Below, one piece after another: positions 8,864 to 16,486 of a DNA stretch of 62,779 nt (position 1 is the first letter of the stretch; each line of letters begins with the position of its first letter). Source of the DNA: Glycomyces salinus. GTDB taxonomy: Bacteria > Actinomycetota > Actinomycetes > Mycobacteriales > Micromonosporaceae. The translations under genes and the position numbers were made by a program. Under the pieces are notes generated by a model. That model worked only from the letters and a program-made list of their open reading frames with translations. It made no database searches and was not told the DNA's origin. The stretch is taken from the NCBI RefSeq assembly GCF_016428645.1, contig NZ_JAELXW010000052.1, positions 1-62,779 of the forward strand. The letters run 5' to 3'.

Positions 8864-10048
8864 TCATTCGAGGAAGGTCTGGCCGATCCAGCCGCCCTCT
8901 TCGCAGCCCGGCGGGACGGCGAAGACCGCCGATCCTATCGGCACGGCGTAGTCGTTCAGCAGATCTGCTTCGGCCAGCCGCTCCTGGATGGCCGTGAACC
9001 GGGCGACGTCGGCCTGGTAGGCGATGAACACCAGGCCGGTGTCGGTCGTCCCGTCCGCGTCCGGTCCGTCGTCGTAGTTGTATGGGCGGCGCAGGATCGT
9101 CTCGCCGGCCTCGGCGGCGCGGCGGACGTGGGCGCTGGCCGGTATGACCGGGAGCCCGTCGTCCTGCCGCGCGTCGAGGTCGACCGTGTCGTGCTCGTTC
9201 TCGCCGGTCAACGGCGCCCCGTTCGAGATGCGGCGGCCGATGACGCGGTCCTTGCCGACCTCGTCGAGCTCGTCCCACTGGTCGAGGTCGGTGCGCATGC
9301 GCCGGACGACCATCGTAGTCCCGCCCGCGAACGGGCCCTCGTCGATCCAGATCGCCGAGCCGAACCCCGACCCTTCCGGATCGGGGTTGCCGGTCCCGTC
9401 GATCTGGCCCAGGACGTTGCGGGGCGTGCCGCCGTCGGTCGGGCGCTGGAGGAAGCCGCGCTGGATCCACCGGACGCTCGCGAAGGACCGGCTGTCCTTG
9501 ACCAGCATCCGCACCGCGTGGCTGACGGTCAGGTCGCCGTCCCCGCAGACCTGCAGCAACAGATCCCCGCCCGACCATGCCTCTTCCAGGCGGTCGACTG
9601 AGAACTCGGGCAGCGGCACGGCCCCCGGCGGAACGGCGTCGGCCAGGCCGATCCGCTCCAGCAGCCCGAGGCCGAACCCGAAGGTGACCGTCAGGCGCGC
9701 CGGTTCGGCCGCCAGGTCGGGGTCGGCGTCCGCCAGCGCCGGCACGCCCCGGGTGAGGCGGGCGGCGTCGTCGGACAGCAGCCGCATCACCGCGGCGAGG
9801 CGGTCGCGGTCGACCTCCTCGCCGATGTCCAGCGACAGCAGCACGGCGCGGTCCTGCGCGGGCGTGGCGATGCCGGCCTGGTGCGGGCCGTGGAAGGGGA
9901 CGGTCGCCGTGGGAGCGGCCTCCGCCTCCGGCTCGTCCTCGCCTTGCAGCGCGAGGGCCGCACCGGTGCCGACGGCGCCGACCGCGGCGGCCCCGCCGGC
10001 CGCGGTCAGCAGCCCGCGCCGGTTCAGGCGTTTCGGTGTCGGTTCCAC
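8864..10048 (-). CDS. Dyp-type haem peroxidase, EfeB-like, Tat-exported
   Basis: Deferrochelatase/peroxidase family, 394 aa. It starts with a Tat signal (NRRGLLTAAGGAAA), so it is exported folded. The family motif GxxDG appears as GQIDG in GQIDGTGNP. Downstream are the haem-binding histidine region and the conserved VRRMRTD and FIAYQADVARF segments. EfeB acts with EfeU/EfeO in iron uptake, but neither partner is here; instead the gene lies 9 bp from a PCu(A)C copper chaperone, as in several actinobacterial copper loci. Confidence 0.9.
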   Translation of the reverse strand: MEPTPKRLNRRGLLTAAGGAAAVGAVGTGAALALQGEDEPEAEAAPTATVPFHGPHQAGIATPAQDRAVLLSLDIGEEVDRDRLAAVMRLLSDDAARLTRGVPALADADPDLAAEPARLTVTFGFGLGLLERIGLADAVPPGAVPLPEFSVDRLEEAWSGGDLLLQVCGDGDLTVSHAVRMLVKDSRSFASVRWIQRGFLQRPTDGGTPRNVLGQIDGTGNPDPEGSGFGSAIWIDEGPFAGGTTMVVRRMRTDLDQWDELDEVGKDRVIGRRISNGAPLTGENEHDTVDLDARQDDGLPVIPASAHVRRAAEAGETILRRPYNYDDGPDADGTTDTGLVFIAYQADVARFTAIQERLAEADLLNDYAVPIGSAVFAVPPGCEEGGWIGQTFLE

Positions 10049-10057
10049 GCCATGCCC

Positions 10058-10633
10058 CTACATGTCATCCGAGTCGTCCATGTCGTCCATGCCGCCGGGC
10101 TCGTAGTCCTCGTCCCCGCCCTCGAACTCCTTGGCGACGGTGGTGAACTCCAGTTCGGAGCCGTCCTCGAATTCGATGGCGACGGTGATCTCGTCGCCGG
10201 CGACGATCGGATCGGTCAGGCCCAGCAGCATCAGGTGATCGCCGCCCGGCTTCAGCTCGCGGGAGCCGTCCGCGGGAATGGTGAAGCCGCCGGGGACCTC
10301 CTGCATGACCATCTCGCCGTCCTCCTCGACGACCTCGTGCAGTTCCATGGTGGCCAGGTCGCTCTCGGCCGAGACCACGACCGCGTCGGTGTCGGAGCCG
10401 TTCTCGAGGATGCCGAAGACGGCGCTCATGTCCTTGTCGGTCGCGCGGACCCACGAGTCGGCCACGGTCACCGAATCGGCGGCGGTGGCCTGGCCCGCCG
10501 CGGCGGTCTCGGCGTCGTCCCCGGTGTCGTCGTCGTTGCCGCCGCAGGCGGCGAGCAGGCCCGCGCTGAGCACGGCGATCACGGCTACCGCGCCGCGGGC
10601 AGGGGAGATCTGCTTGTCAAGGATGCTTCGCAT
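10058..10633 (-). CDS. PCu(A)C-family copper chaperone lipoprotein
   Basis: Extracytoplasmic Cu(I) chaperone of 191 aa that in this family delivers copper to cytochrome oxidase. A signal peptide with lipobox LLAAC is followed by the DUF461 fold. Metal ligands are visible as MELHEV, M in GEMVMQEV, and HLMLLGL. The last ten residues (MDDMDDSDDM) add a Met/Asp tail that could bind metal, which I do not regard as a constant family feature. The start at 10633 is preferred over one 13 codons upstream because the signal peptide begins there. Confidence 0.88.
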   Translation of the reverse strand: MRSILDKQISPARGAVAVIAVLSAGLLAACGGNDDDTGDDAETAAAGQATAADSVTVADSWVRATDKDMSAVFGILENGSDTDAVVVSAESDLATMELHEVVEEDGEMVMQEVPGGFTIPADGSRELKPGGDHLMLLGLTDPIVAGDEITVAIEFEDGSELEFTTVAKEFEGGDEDYEPGGMDDMDDSDDM

Positions 10634-10747
10634 GTTCGCTCTCTCTGTCGGTGCGAGCGCGCCCGCGCCCACGGCGGTGCCGGGGTCAGTGAACGGTGCG
10701 GTCGCTCGCGGCGGGCGCCGTTTCGGACGGCTCCGCCGGTGAATGAG

Positions 10748-11290
10748 TCATCGGGAGAGGGAGCGAGCGGGAGGGCCCCGGAGCGAGGCGGCCGATGCCA
10801 GCAGTTCGAGCTGCGGACGCGGCAGCGGCGGGGCCGCGGCCGCCGGCCGCGGCGGCAGGACCGGTTCGAGCGCGCCGAGCAGCCGCAGCCGCAGCGCGGG
10901 CCCGAACAGGAGGACCAGGAAGTCGCAGAACGCGGCCAGCGCCGCGTCGCCGCGGGCCAGCCACACCGCCGAGACCGCCGCCGCCAGCGCGTGCACCAGC
11001 AGCATCGTCGGGCTCGGCATCAGGTGTCCGGCGTGACCGGCGTCGGCGGTGAACCACAGGTGCAGGCCCGACTGGGCGACCGCGCAGGCGGCCAGCAGCG
11101 TCGGGACGCCGCGCTGCCCGCCGCCGAGGAGGAACGCCAGCGGCACCAGGGCGGCGACCGCGGTCGCGAACGCGCCCGAGGTGATCAGCGCGCCACCGGC
11201 GACGACGTGGAGCGCGACCGAGACGGCGACGCAGACGACCGCGAAGACCAGGGCGCGAAACCCTCGGAGCAGCGGTCGGCCGATGTACAC
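10748..11290 (-). CDS. Integral membrane protein of unknown function
   Basis: About 180 aa with five predicted membrane helices (ALVFAVVCVAVSVALHVV, FATAVAALVPLAFLLGG and others) and conserved-looking HLW and HAGH histidines. GTG 11290 is chosen because the first helix begins soon after; a longer frame reaches 11377. It lies upstream of the copper chaperone and Dyp genes on the same strand, so copper or haem handling is possible. I do not recognise a named family. Confidence 0.65.
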   Translation of the reverse strand: MYIGRPLLRGFRALVFAVVCVAVSVALHVVAGGALITSGAFATAVAALVPLAFLLGGGQRGVPTLLAACAVAQSGLHLWFTADAGHAGHLMPSPTMLLVHALAAAVSAVWLARGDAALAAFCDFLVLLFGPALRLRLLGALEPVLPPRPAAAAPPLPRPQLELLASAASLRGPPARSLSR

Positions 11291-11398
11291 GGAGCGATTC
11301 TCGCATAACCGCCTCGGCGGGACCGGGGTCGGATCCGCCGGAGAAGCCTCGGTCACGCGGCCGGGGGAGGTGCGCACGACCGTTGAATTCCGACACGG

Positions 11399-11435
11399 AA
11401 GGGGCCCGCGGGAATCCGATTCCCGTGGGCCCTTT
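11399..11435 (-). terminator. Terminator hairpin of the AHSA1-family gene
   Basis: GGGCCCGCGGGAAT and ATTCCCGTGGGCCC pair with one G-T step around a 3-nt loop. Short A and T runs flank both sides, so it could act in either direction. Confidence 0.65.
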
Positions 11436-11461
11436 CAGGTGTTGCTTGTGGATGTTTGAGA

Positions 11462-11890
11462 TCAAGACCCGGTGACGTATTCGACGCACCAGTCGAGAAG
11501 CATCTGGCTGCCCAGTTTGGACTGGTCGTGGTCTTCCTGGGTGGCGCAGTCCTGGGTGATGGTGATACGGCTCCGGTCCTCGCCCAGGTCGGTGAAGTCC
11601 GCGCGAATGAGCTCCTGCTCTCCGCCGGGTCCGTCCATGATCGTGTCGAGGCGCCGGTGCTCGACGATCTCGCCGTAGGACCCGGTGATGGGGAACTCCT
11701 GGCCGTCCGGAGTGACGACGGTGGCCTGCCATTTTCCGCCCGGCCGGACGTCCTGGGCGACCGATCCGGGGGCCGAGCGGCTCCACTCCTCGTACTGCTT
11801 CGCGTCGGTCCACGCCTGCCACACCTTCGCGACGGGAGCGTCGATGTCGGCCGTGAGCTCGTACCGGAATTTCTTCTCGCTGGTGGTCAT
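11462..11890 (-). CDS. SRPBCC/AHSA1-domain protein
   Basis: Small cytoplasmic protein of 142 aa with the START-like fold used to bind hydrophobic ligands or Hsp90-like partners. Typical features are IDAPVAKVWQAWTD near the N terminus, GGKWQA, and the final helix LLDWCVEY. It is a single gene with its own terminator. Ligand unknown. Confidence 0.82.
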   Translation of the reverse strand: MTTSEKKFRYELTADIDAPVAKVWQAWTDAKQYEEWSRSAPGSVAQDVRPGGKWQATVVTPDGQEFPITGSYGEIVEHRRLDTIMDGPGGEQELIRADFTDLGEDRSRITITQDCATQEDHDQSKLGSQMLLDWCVEYVTGS

Positions 11891-11991
11891 TGCTACTCCC
11901 TTTGAACGCGAATGTTTCGCTTACATACATGCAGACGCGGACAGGGGAGCTGATTCATCGGCCTCGAGAAGAATTCTTCCAAGCAAGCCGT

Positions 11992-12489
11992 TCACAGGCC
12001 GAGAGCGGTCATCGTCGCCTGCGCGACGGAACGAACGTCAAGGCCATCAGTCTCGATCACGTGGTCGACGGGAGTCGCCTGTGCGGCCCGGTATCGGTCG
12101 GTATAGAACGCGTTGATCTCGGGCCGGGCCGTGTCGGCGGTGAACCTGGCCCTCCAGGTGGGCTCGCCCGCGCGGAGTTGGACCGTGGTGGTCCGGACCT
12201 CCGCGGGGGCGAGCGATTCGAGCAGGTCGTGGAACGAGGCGTCCTGGAACACCCAGGTGACGAGGAGGAGGTCCACGTCGGCGTCGGCGGCGTGCTCGAT
12301 CACGGCGCGCAGGTTGCTCTGCAACATCGCGATCATGGTGTCGTTCACTCGCCAGGGTTGGTGGGCCCAGAGTGCGTCGACGTCGATCCACTGCACCAGC
12401 GCCGACCCACCTGCCGACAACCCCAGGCACTCGCGTGCGGTCGCCGTCTTACCGACTCCGGGCGCGCCACCGAGGAGGGCCATGGTCAT
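11992..12489 (-). CDS. P-loop nucleotide kinase/ATPase, small
   Basis: About 165 aa with Walker A GGAPGVGKTAT at the very N terminus and a LLLVTWVFQD strand-like segment. This resembles AAA_33/CPT-type kinases that phosphorylate small molecules. Starts at 12489 or 12483 are both possible. Substrate unknown. It lies in a poorly organised stretch beside a short fragment. Confidence 0.65.
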   Translation of the reverse strand: MTMALLGGAPGVGKTATARECLGLSAGGSALVQWIDVDALWAHQPWRVNDTMIAMLQSNLRAVIEHAADADVDLLLVTWVFQDASFHDLLESLAPAEVRTTTVQLRAGEPTWRARFTADTARPEINAFYTDRYRAAQATPVDHVIETDGLDVRSVAQATMTALGL

Positions 12490-12601
12490 GCTCACCCGGA
12501 CACCATGGCAGCCGAGGATTGAGTTCGCAATGACGGTTTCGCTGGATGTCGCCTGAAGTGAGTCCTGCTGGTGCTCTGGTTCGGGCTCGTCGGCATCCGA
12601 G

Positions 12602-12862
12602 TCAGCCCTCGCACCAGCGCTGGGCCTCGCGCCAGACTTCGAGCCCGGCGCGTTTGAGCTGTTCGGAGTGGTTGCCCGCCCGGGTCCAGGCCAGCTGTGC
12701 TTGGTCGGTGATCTGGAGCAGCGGCGATCCGGAGGGCCGGCCGGTGAGGTAGCCGAAGATCGGTGGGTTCGCCTCGGCGGTGGCGGCCCACCGGCCATAT
12801 TTTGATGTCAGAAGCGCAATGCGCTTCCTTTCAACGGAAGCACATCTGTGCTGCTCGGGCAA
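12602..12862 (-). CDS. Short hypothetical, possibly a gene fragment
   Basis: Up to 86 aa, with the segment GYLTGRPSGSPLL that looks protein-like. No ribosome-binding site stands out, and its 5' part lies in DNA of lower GC than its neighbours. It may be the end of a decayed gene. No family recognised. Confidence 0.3.
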   Translation of the reverse strand: MPEQHRCASVERKRIALLTSKYGRWAATAEANPPIFGYLTGRPSGSPLLQITDQAQLAWTRAGNHSEQLKRAGLEVWREAQRWCEG

Positions 12863-13044
12863 CCATCGACACGCGCACGGTACCTATCTGCACGGTCCTG
12901 CATGGCCAGAATCAGTCACGACTGATTCTCGTAATGCCGATTCGTTTCTTCGTAATGCTTTCTACTTGCCGAATGTGGTTCACGCCTCAGCAAAGCAGGG
13001 CGGGACGCGTACGCGTCCCGCCCTCGGTTTCCTGGAATCCGGCT
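12863..13044. other. Lower-GC intergenic stretch with terminator
   Basis: I see no gene here. The base composition is more AT-rich than the flanks. A 26-nt perfect palindrome (GGGCGGGACGCG and its complement, 12998-13023) sits just beyond the stop codon of the minus-strand DrrB-type gene and is a good terminator. Confidence 0.6.
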
Positions 13045-13833
13045 CTATTCGGCTCGGTTGAATTTGAGTCTGGCGACGGTGTACCCGAGCGCGGCCAGCG
13101 CGACCGCCCAGGACACCGCCAGGGTCAGGTCGAGCCCGTCGACCCCGGTGCCGTCCAGCAGGCCCCGGCCGACCTCGATCCAGGGAGTGAACGGCTGGTA
13201 CTCGGCGAACCACCGCATCGCGCCGGGCATCGACTCGGTCGGCACGAAGGCCGATCCGAGGAACGGCAGGAGCAGCAGCGGCATCGGCGTGTTGCTGGCC
13301 GTCTCGGGGCTCTTGGCGGTGACTCCCGCCGCCACCACCAGCCAGGTGATGGCGAAGCCGATCATGACGACGACGCCGAGCAGCCCGAGCCATTCGGCGG
13401 GGTTCGCCTCGGGCCGGTAGCCGATGGCCACCGCGACGCCGAGGGTGACGGCGATGGCGAGCACGATCTGGATGAGGCTGGCCAGCACGTGCCCGGTCAG
13501 GACCGAGACCCGCGCGATCGACATGGTCTTGAAGCGGTCGATGATGCCCTCGGTCATGTCCATGGCGACCTTGATCGAGGTCCCCTGCGCGGAGGCGGCG
13601 ACGGCCATCATGAGGACCCCCGGGACGACGTAGGCCAGGTATGCCTCGCGGCCGCCGGTCACCCCGCCGAGTCCGTCGCCGAGCGTGCCGCCGAAGACGT
13701 ACACGAACAGCAGCAGGAACACCACGGGCATGCCGATGAGCATCAGCGTGAGCGAGGCGTAGCGCCCCATGTGCTTGATCTGCCTGCGCAGCATGGTCAT
13801 CGAGTCGGTGAGTACGTAGGAAGCTGTGCTCAT
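13045..13833 (-). CDS. DrrB-type ABC-2 transporter permease
   Basis: Integral membrane protein of 262 aa with six helices of the ABC-2 (daunorubicin exporter) type. The conserved SIARVSVLTGHVLASL and the final QPFTPWIEVGRGLL segments are visible. It overlaps the ATPase gene by 4 bp, forming a DrrAB pair. The family exports hydrophobic compounds; the neighbouring EXLDI protein is a recurrent partner of such pairs. Confidence 0.9.
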   Translation of the reverse strand: MSTASYVLTDSMTMLRRQIKHMGRYASLTLMLIGMPVVFLLLFVYVFGGTLGDGLGGVTGGREAYLAYVVPGVLMMAVAASAQGTSIKVAMDMTEGIIDRFKTMSIARVSVLTGHVLASLIQIVLAIAVTLGVAVAIGYRPEANPAEWLGLLGVVVMIGFAITWLVVAAGVTAKSPETASNTPMPLLLLPFLGSAFVPTESMPGAMRWFAEYQPFTPWIEVGRGLLDGTGVDGLDLTLAVSWAVALAALGYTVARLKFNRAE

Positions 13834-14786
13834 CGCGCGTTCTCCTTCGGGGTCTCGGGCCGCCCGGTCAGGGCGAGGAAGACGTCGTCGAGGTCGGGGG
13901 TGTGGACTGTGAGCTCGTCGACGGCGATCGCGTTGCGGTCCAGGGTGTCGATGAGGCCCCGCAGGGAGTCCACCGAGGCGTCTCCGGGGACCTGCAAGGT
14001 CAGCTGGTCGGCGTCGACCGATCCGGCCCGGAGGACCCGGGCGGCGGTCTCGACCTGGTCGGCGCGGGACAGCCGGAGGCTGACGTGCCCGCCGGGGACG
14101 AGCCGCTTGAGCTCCTCGGAGGTGCCCTCGGCGATGATCCGGCCGCCGTCGAGGACGGCGATCAGGTCGGCCAGCTCGTCAGCCTCCTCCAGGTACTGGG
14201 TGGTCAGGAAGATCGTGACGCCCTCGGAGACGAGTTCCCGGATGATAGTCCACATGGTGCGGCGGCTGCGCGGGTCGAGCCCGGTGGTGGGCTCGTCCAG
14301 GAAGATCACCTCCGGGTCGCCCATGAGGCTCATGGCGATGTCCAGGCGCCTCCTCATGCCCCCGGAGTAGGTCTCGGGCACCCGCTTGGCGGCGTCGACC
14401 AGGTCGAAGCGTTCCAGCAGGTCCTGGGCGCGGCGGGCGGTCTCGGTCCGCGGCAGGTGGTGCAGGCGGCCCATCAGGTGCAGGTTCTCCCGGCCGGTGA
14501 GCAGGCGGTCGACGGCGGCGAACTGGCCGGTCACGCCGATCTTGGTGCGCACCAGGTCGGCGTCGCCGAAGACGTCGCAGCCGCCGATGCGGGCCTCGCC
14601 GCGGTCGGCGCCGATGAGCGTGGAGAGGATCTTGACGGTGGTGGTCTTGCCGGCCCCGTTGGGGCCCAGGAGGGCGTAGACGCTGCCGCTGGGCACGGTG
14701 ATGTCGATCCCGTCCAGGACGGTGTTCTCGCCGTATGCCTTGGACAGGCCGCGGGCCTCGATGGCCGGTGGTCCGGAGGCGTTCAT
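13830..14786 (-). CDS. DrrA-type ABC transporter ATPase
   Basis: 318 aa from ATG 14786. Motifs: Walker A GPNGAGKTTT, Q-loop VTGQFAAVD, signature YSGGMRRRLDIA, Walker B VIFLDEPTTGLD and switch H replaced by Q in LTTQYLEEAD, as is usual in DrrA. The C-terminal domain ends with TPDLDDVFLALTG, the DrrA CREEM region. An in-frame ATG at 14840 with a better Shine-Dalgarno (AAGGAGGG) would add 18 residues (MFDLGLLFALYPH...), so the start is uncertain. Confidence 0.9.
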   Translation of the reverse strand: MNASGPPAIEARGLSKAYGENTVLDGIDITVPSGSVYALLGPNGAGKTTTVKILSTLIGADRGEARIGGCDVFGDADLVRTKIGVTGQFAAVDRLLTGRENLHLMGRLHHLPRTETARRAQDLLERFDLVDAAKRVPETYSGGMRRRLDIAMSLMGDPEVIFLDEPTTGLDPRSRRTMWTIIRELVSEGVTIFLTTQYLEEADELADLIAVLDGGRIIAEGTSEELKRLVPGGHVSLRLSRADQVETAARVLRAGSVDADQLTLQVPGDASVDSLRGLIDTLDRNAIAVDELTVHTPDLDDVFLALTGRPETPKENAR

Positions 14787-14973
14787 GGTTCCTCGATTCG
14801 TGTGCGGGTAGAGGGCGAACAGCAGACCGAGGTCGAACATGTCCGGGCCCTCCTTCGAGTGAGTGTTCAATGTGGACTGATTTTGGGCGCAGGCTCGCCC
14901 GCGGTGGGGCGCCCGTTTCGGGCGCAGGTTCGGCTGCCGGCCCGGGGCCGGTGGTCAGATCAGGTGGACTTCG

Positions 14974-15492
14974 TCAGATGTCGAGGTCTTCGACGGGCGG
15001 TTCCTCCGCCATGGAGGCGACCATCTCGTACAGGTCGTCGGGGATCCGGCCCCCCAGCTCCTCGAGCGTCTCGACGACGACGAGACGGCCTTCGTCGGCG
15101 GTCGATCCCCAGCTCATGGCACCGAGGCCGAGCTGGGCCTTCCAATCGGTGGCGCCGCCGACGTTCCAGTCGGCGCTGCGCTCGATGTGGACCACGTACT
15201 TGCCGCTCTTGGAGCGGTAGACCGTGAACTGCTCGACCCGGCCCTTCTCGTTGACGCGGCCGCCCTCGCCGAGCTTGACGCCGGTGAACCGCTGGCGGCG
15301 GCGCTTGCGTCCGGGGCCGACGCCGACCTTGACGGTGATCTCCTGGTAGCCCTCGAGACGGCCCTCGGCGGCCTCCACGAACTTGCGCAGCGCGGTGGAG
15401 ATCGCCTTCGAGAGGTTCCCGCCCGCCAGTTCCTGGGCCCGCTCGTAGAGCGGGAGGTCCTTGTCGGAAACGTAGATCGTCTTGTTGGGCAT
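14974..15492 (-). CDS. EXLDI family protein, ribbon-helix-helix-like N terminus
   Basis: 172 aa ending in the defining C-terminal motif EDLDI of the EXLDI family, which co-occurs with DrrAB-type exporters. The N terminus (KTIYVSDKDLPLYERAQELA, then two helices to about residue 42) reads like a ribbon-helix-helix DNA-binding unit. The centre is basic (RKRRRQRF). An almost perfect 12-1-12 inverted repeat lies about 37 bp upstream of its start, so autoregulation and control of the exporter are plausible. Confidence 0.85.
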   Translation of the reverse strand: MPNKTIYVSDKDLPLYERAQELAGGNLSKAISTALRKFVEAAEGRLEGYQEITVKVGVGPGRKRRRQRFTGVKLGEGGRVNEKGRVEQFTVYRSKSGKYVVHIERSADWNVGGATDWKAQLGLGAMSWGSTADEGRLVVVETLEELGGRIPDDLYEMVASMAEEPPVEDLDI

Positions 15493-15528
15493 GGCCGCAT
15501 CCTAACCTCCTTCCGCGGTCTCGTGTAT

Positions 15529-15553
15529 GTATACGCATATCATATACGTATAC
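15529..15553. promoter_or_regulatory. 12-1-12 inverted repeat, probable EXLDI operator
   Basis: GTATACGCATAT and ATATACGTATAC are reverse complements with one mismatch and a single central base. The AT-rich dyad is very unlike the surrounding DNA and sits where the promoter of the EXLDI gene should be. Confidence 0.6.
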
Positions 15554-15580
15554 GCGGAGGGATGGCAAGACTTTGACGCC

Positions 15581-15633
15581 AAATAAAATGCCGCAGGGCC
15601 GTCAACGTGACATCACGTTGACGGCCCTGCGGC
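15581..15633 (-). terminator. Rho-independent terminator of spo0M
   Basis: A 21-bp perfect stem (15590-15610 with 15613-15633) with a two-base loop is followed, on the minus strand, by ATTTTATTT. This is the most classical terminator of the window and lies 20 bp after the spo0M stop codon. Confidence 0.85.
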
Positions 15634-15652
15634 TGTAATGCCTGCTGGCGGA

Positions 15653-16420
15653 CTAGATCTCCTTGCGCTGGATGAGCTGCTCCAGTTGGGCGCGCAGCAT
15701 CTCCTCCACATCGCCGGGCTCGTCGGTGGGCACCCCGAACCGGACGAAACGGTTGTGGTCGGGGGTGATCAGGCCGCCGGGGTTGTCGGTCTGGAGGACC
15801 ACGTCGGTGTTCGCCTGGCTCGACACGAAGGTCACCTCGAGCTCCTTGAGCCGGTCGGCGTACTCGCCGGTGGCCCAGTACTCGAGCTCCTGGTAGAACG
15901 GCATGTGCGAGCCGGGGATCGTGCCCTTCTCCAAATCGCCCTGCTGAAAGGTGAAGCCCAGGCCCTCCAGCGCCTCCATCACCGCCGTCTGCACCGGCAG
16001 CGGCTCGACGGACAGCTCGTCGAGGTCGCCCTTGTCGAAGGCGTTGTCGAGCGCCAGCTTGGTCGCCACTCCGAGCTTCATGCCCGGCAGCGGGCGGCCG
16101 GCGACGGCGCTCAGCGGCGTCTCCCAGGGCACGGCGGCCTCGAAGTCGATCGAGTGGCTGGTCCCTGGGGCGAGATTGAACGGACCGGAGACCTGCGCCG
16201 AGAAGAAGTCGGCGACGAAGGTCTTGTCCTCGCCTTTGGCGTCGTCCTCGACCACGGCGGTGTAGTCGATCTCGATGCCCTCGACCTTCCCCGCCACTTC
16301 ACCGCCGGTGAAGGTCACCGAACCCTGGAGCGTCCCACCTGGAGTGATGTGGGTGCTGGTCAACGCGGTATCGACGGAGACCCCAGCGCCGAGGACTTGC
16401 TTGAGAATGTTGAACACCAC
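15653..16420 (-). CDS. spo0M: Spo0M (SpoOM) arrestin-like sporulation-control protein
   Basis: 255 aa with the family start VFNILKQVLGAGVSVDTAL and an arrestin-like beta-sandwich core (GGTLQGSVTFTGGEVAGKVEGI). In Bacillus, Spo0M affects sporulation and division; in actinobacteria the role is less clear. Single gene with its own terminator. Confidence 0.9.
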   Translation of the reverse strand: MVFNILKQVLGAGVSVDTALTSTHITPGGTLQGSVTFTGGEVAGKVEGIEIDYTAVVEDDAKGEDKTFVADFFSAQVSGPFNLAPGTSHSIDFEAAVPWETPLSAVAGRPLPGMKLGVATKLALDNAFDKGDLDELSVEPLPVQTAVMEALEGLGFTFQQGDLEKGTIPGSHMPFYQELEYWATGEYADRLKELEVTFVSSQANTDVVLQTDNPGGLITPDHNRFVRFGVPTDEPGDVEEMLRAQLEQLIQRKEI

Positions 16421-16486
16421 TGGGGTGAGTCCTTTCCGGGAGGATCGTGCAAGGAGGAGTCAATCGGGTGCGTGAATCGTATCGTG

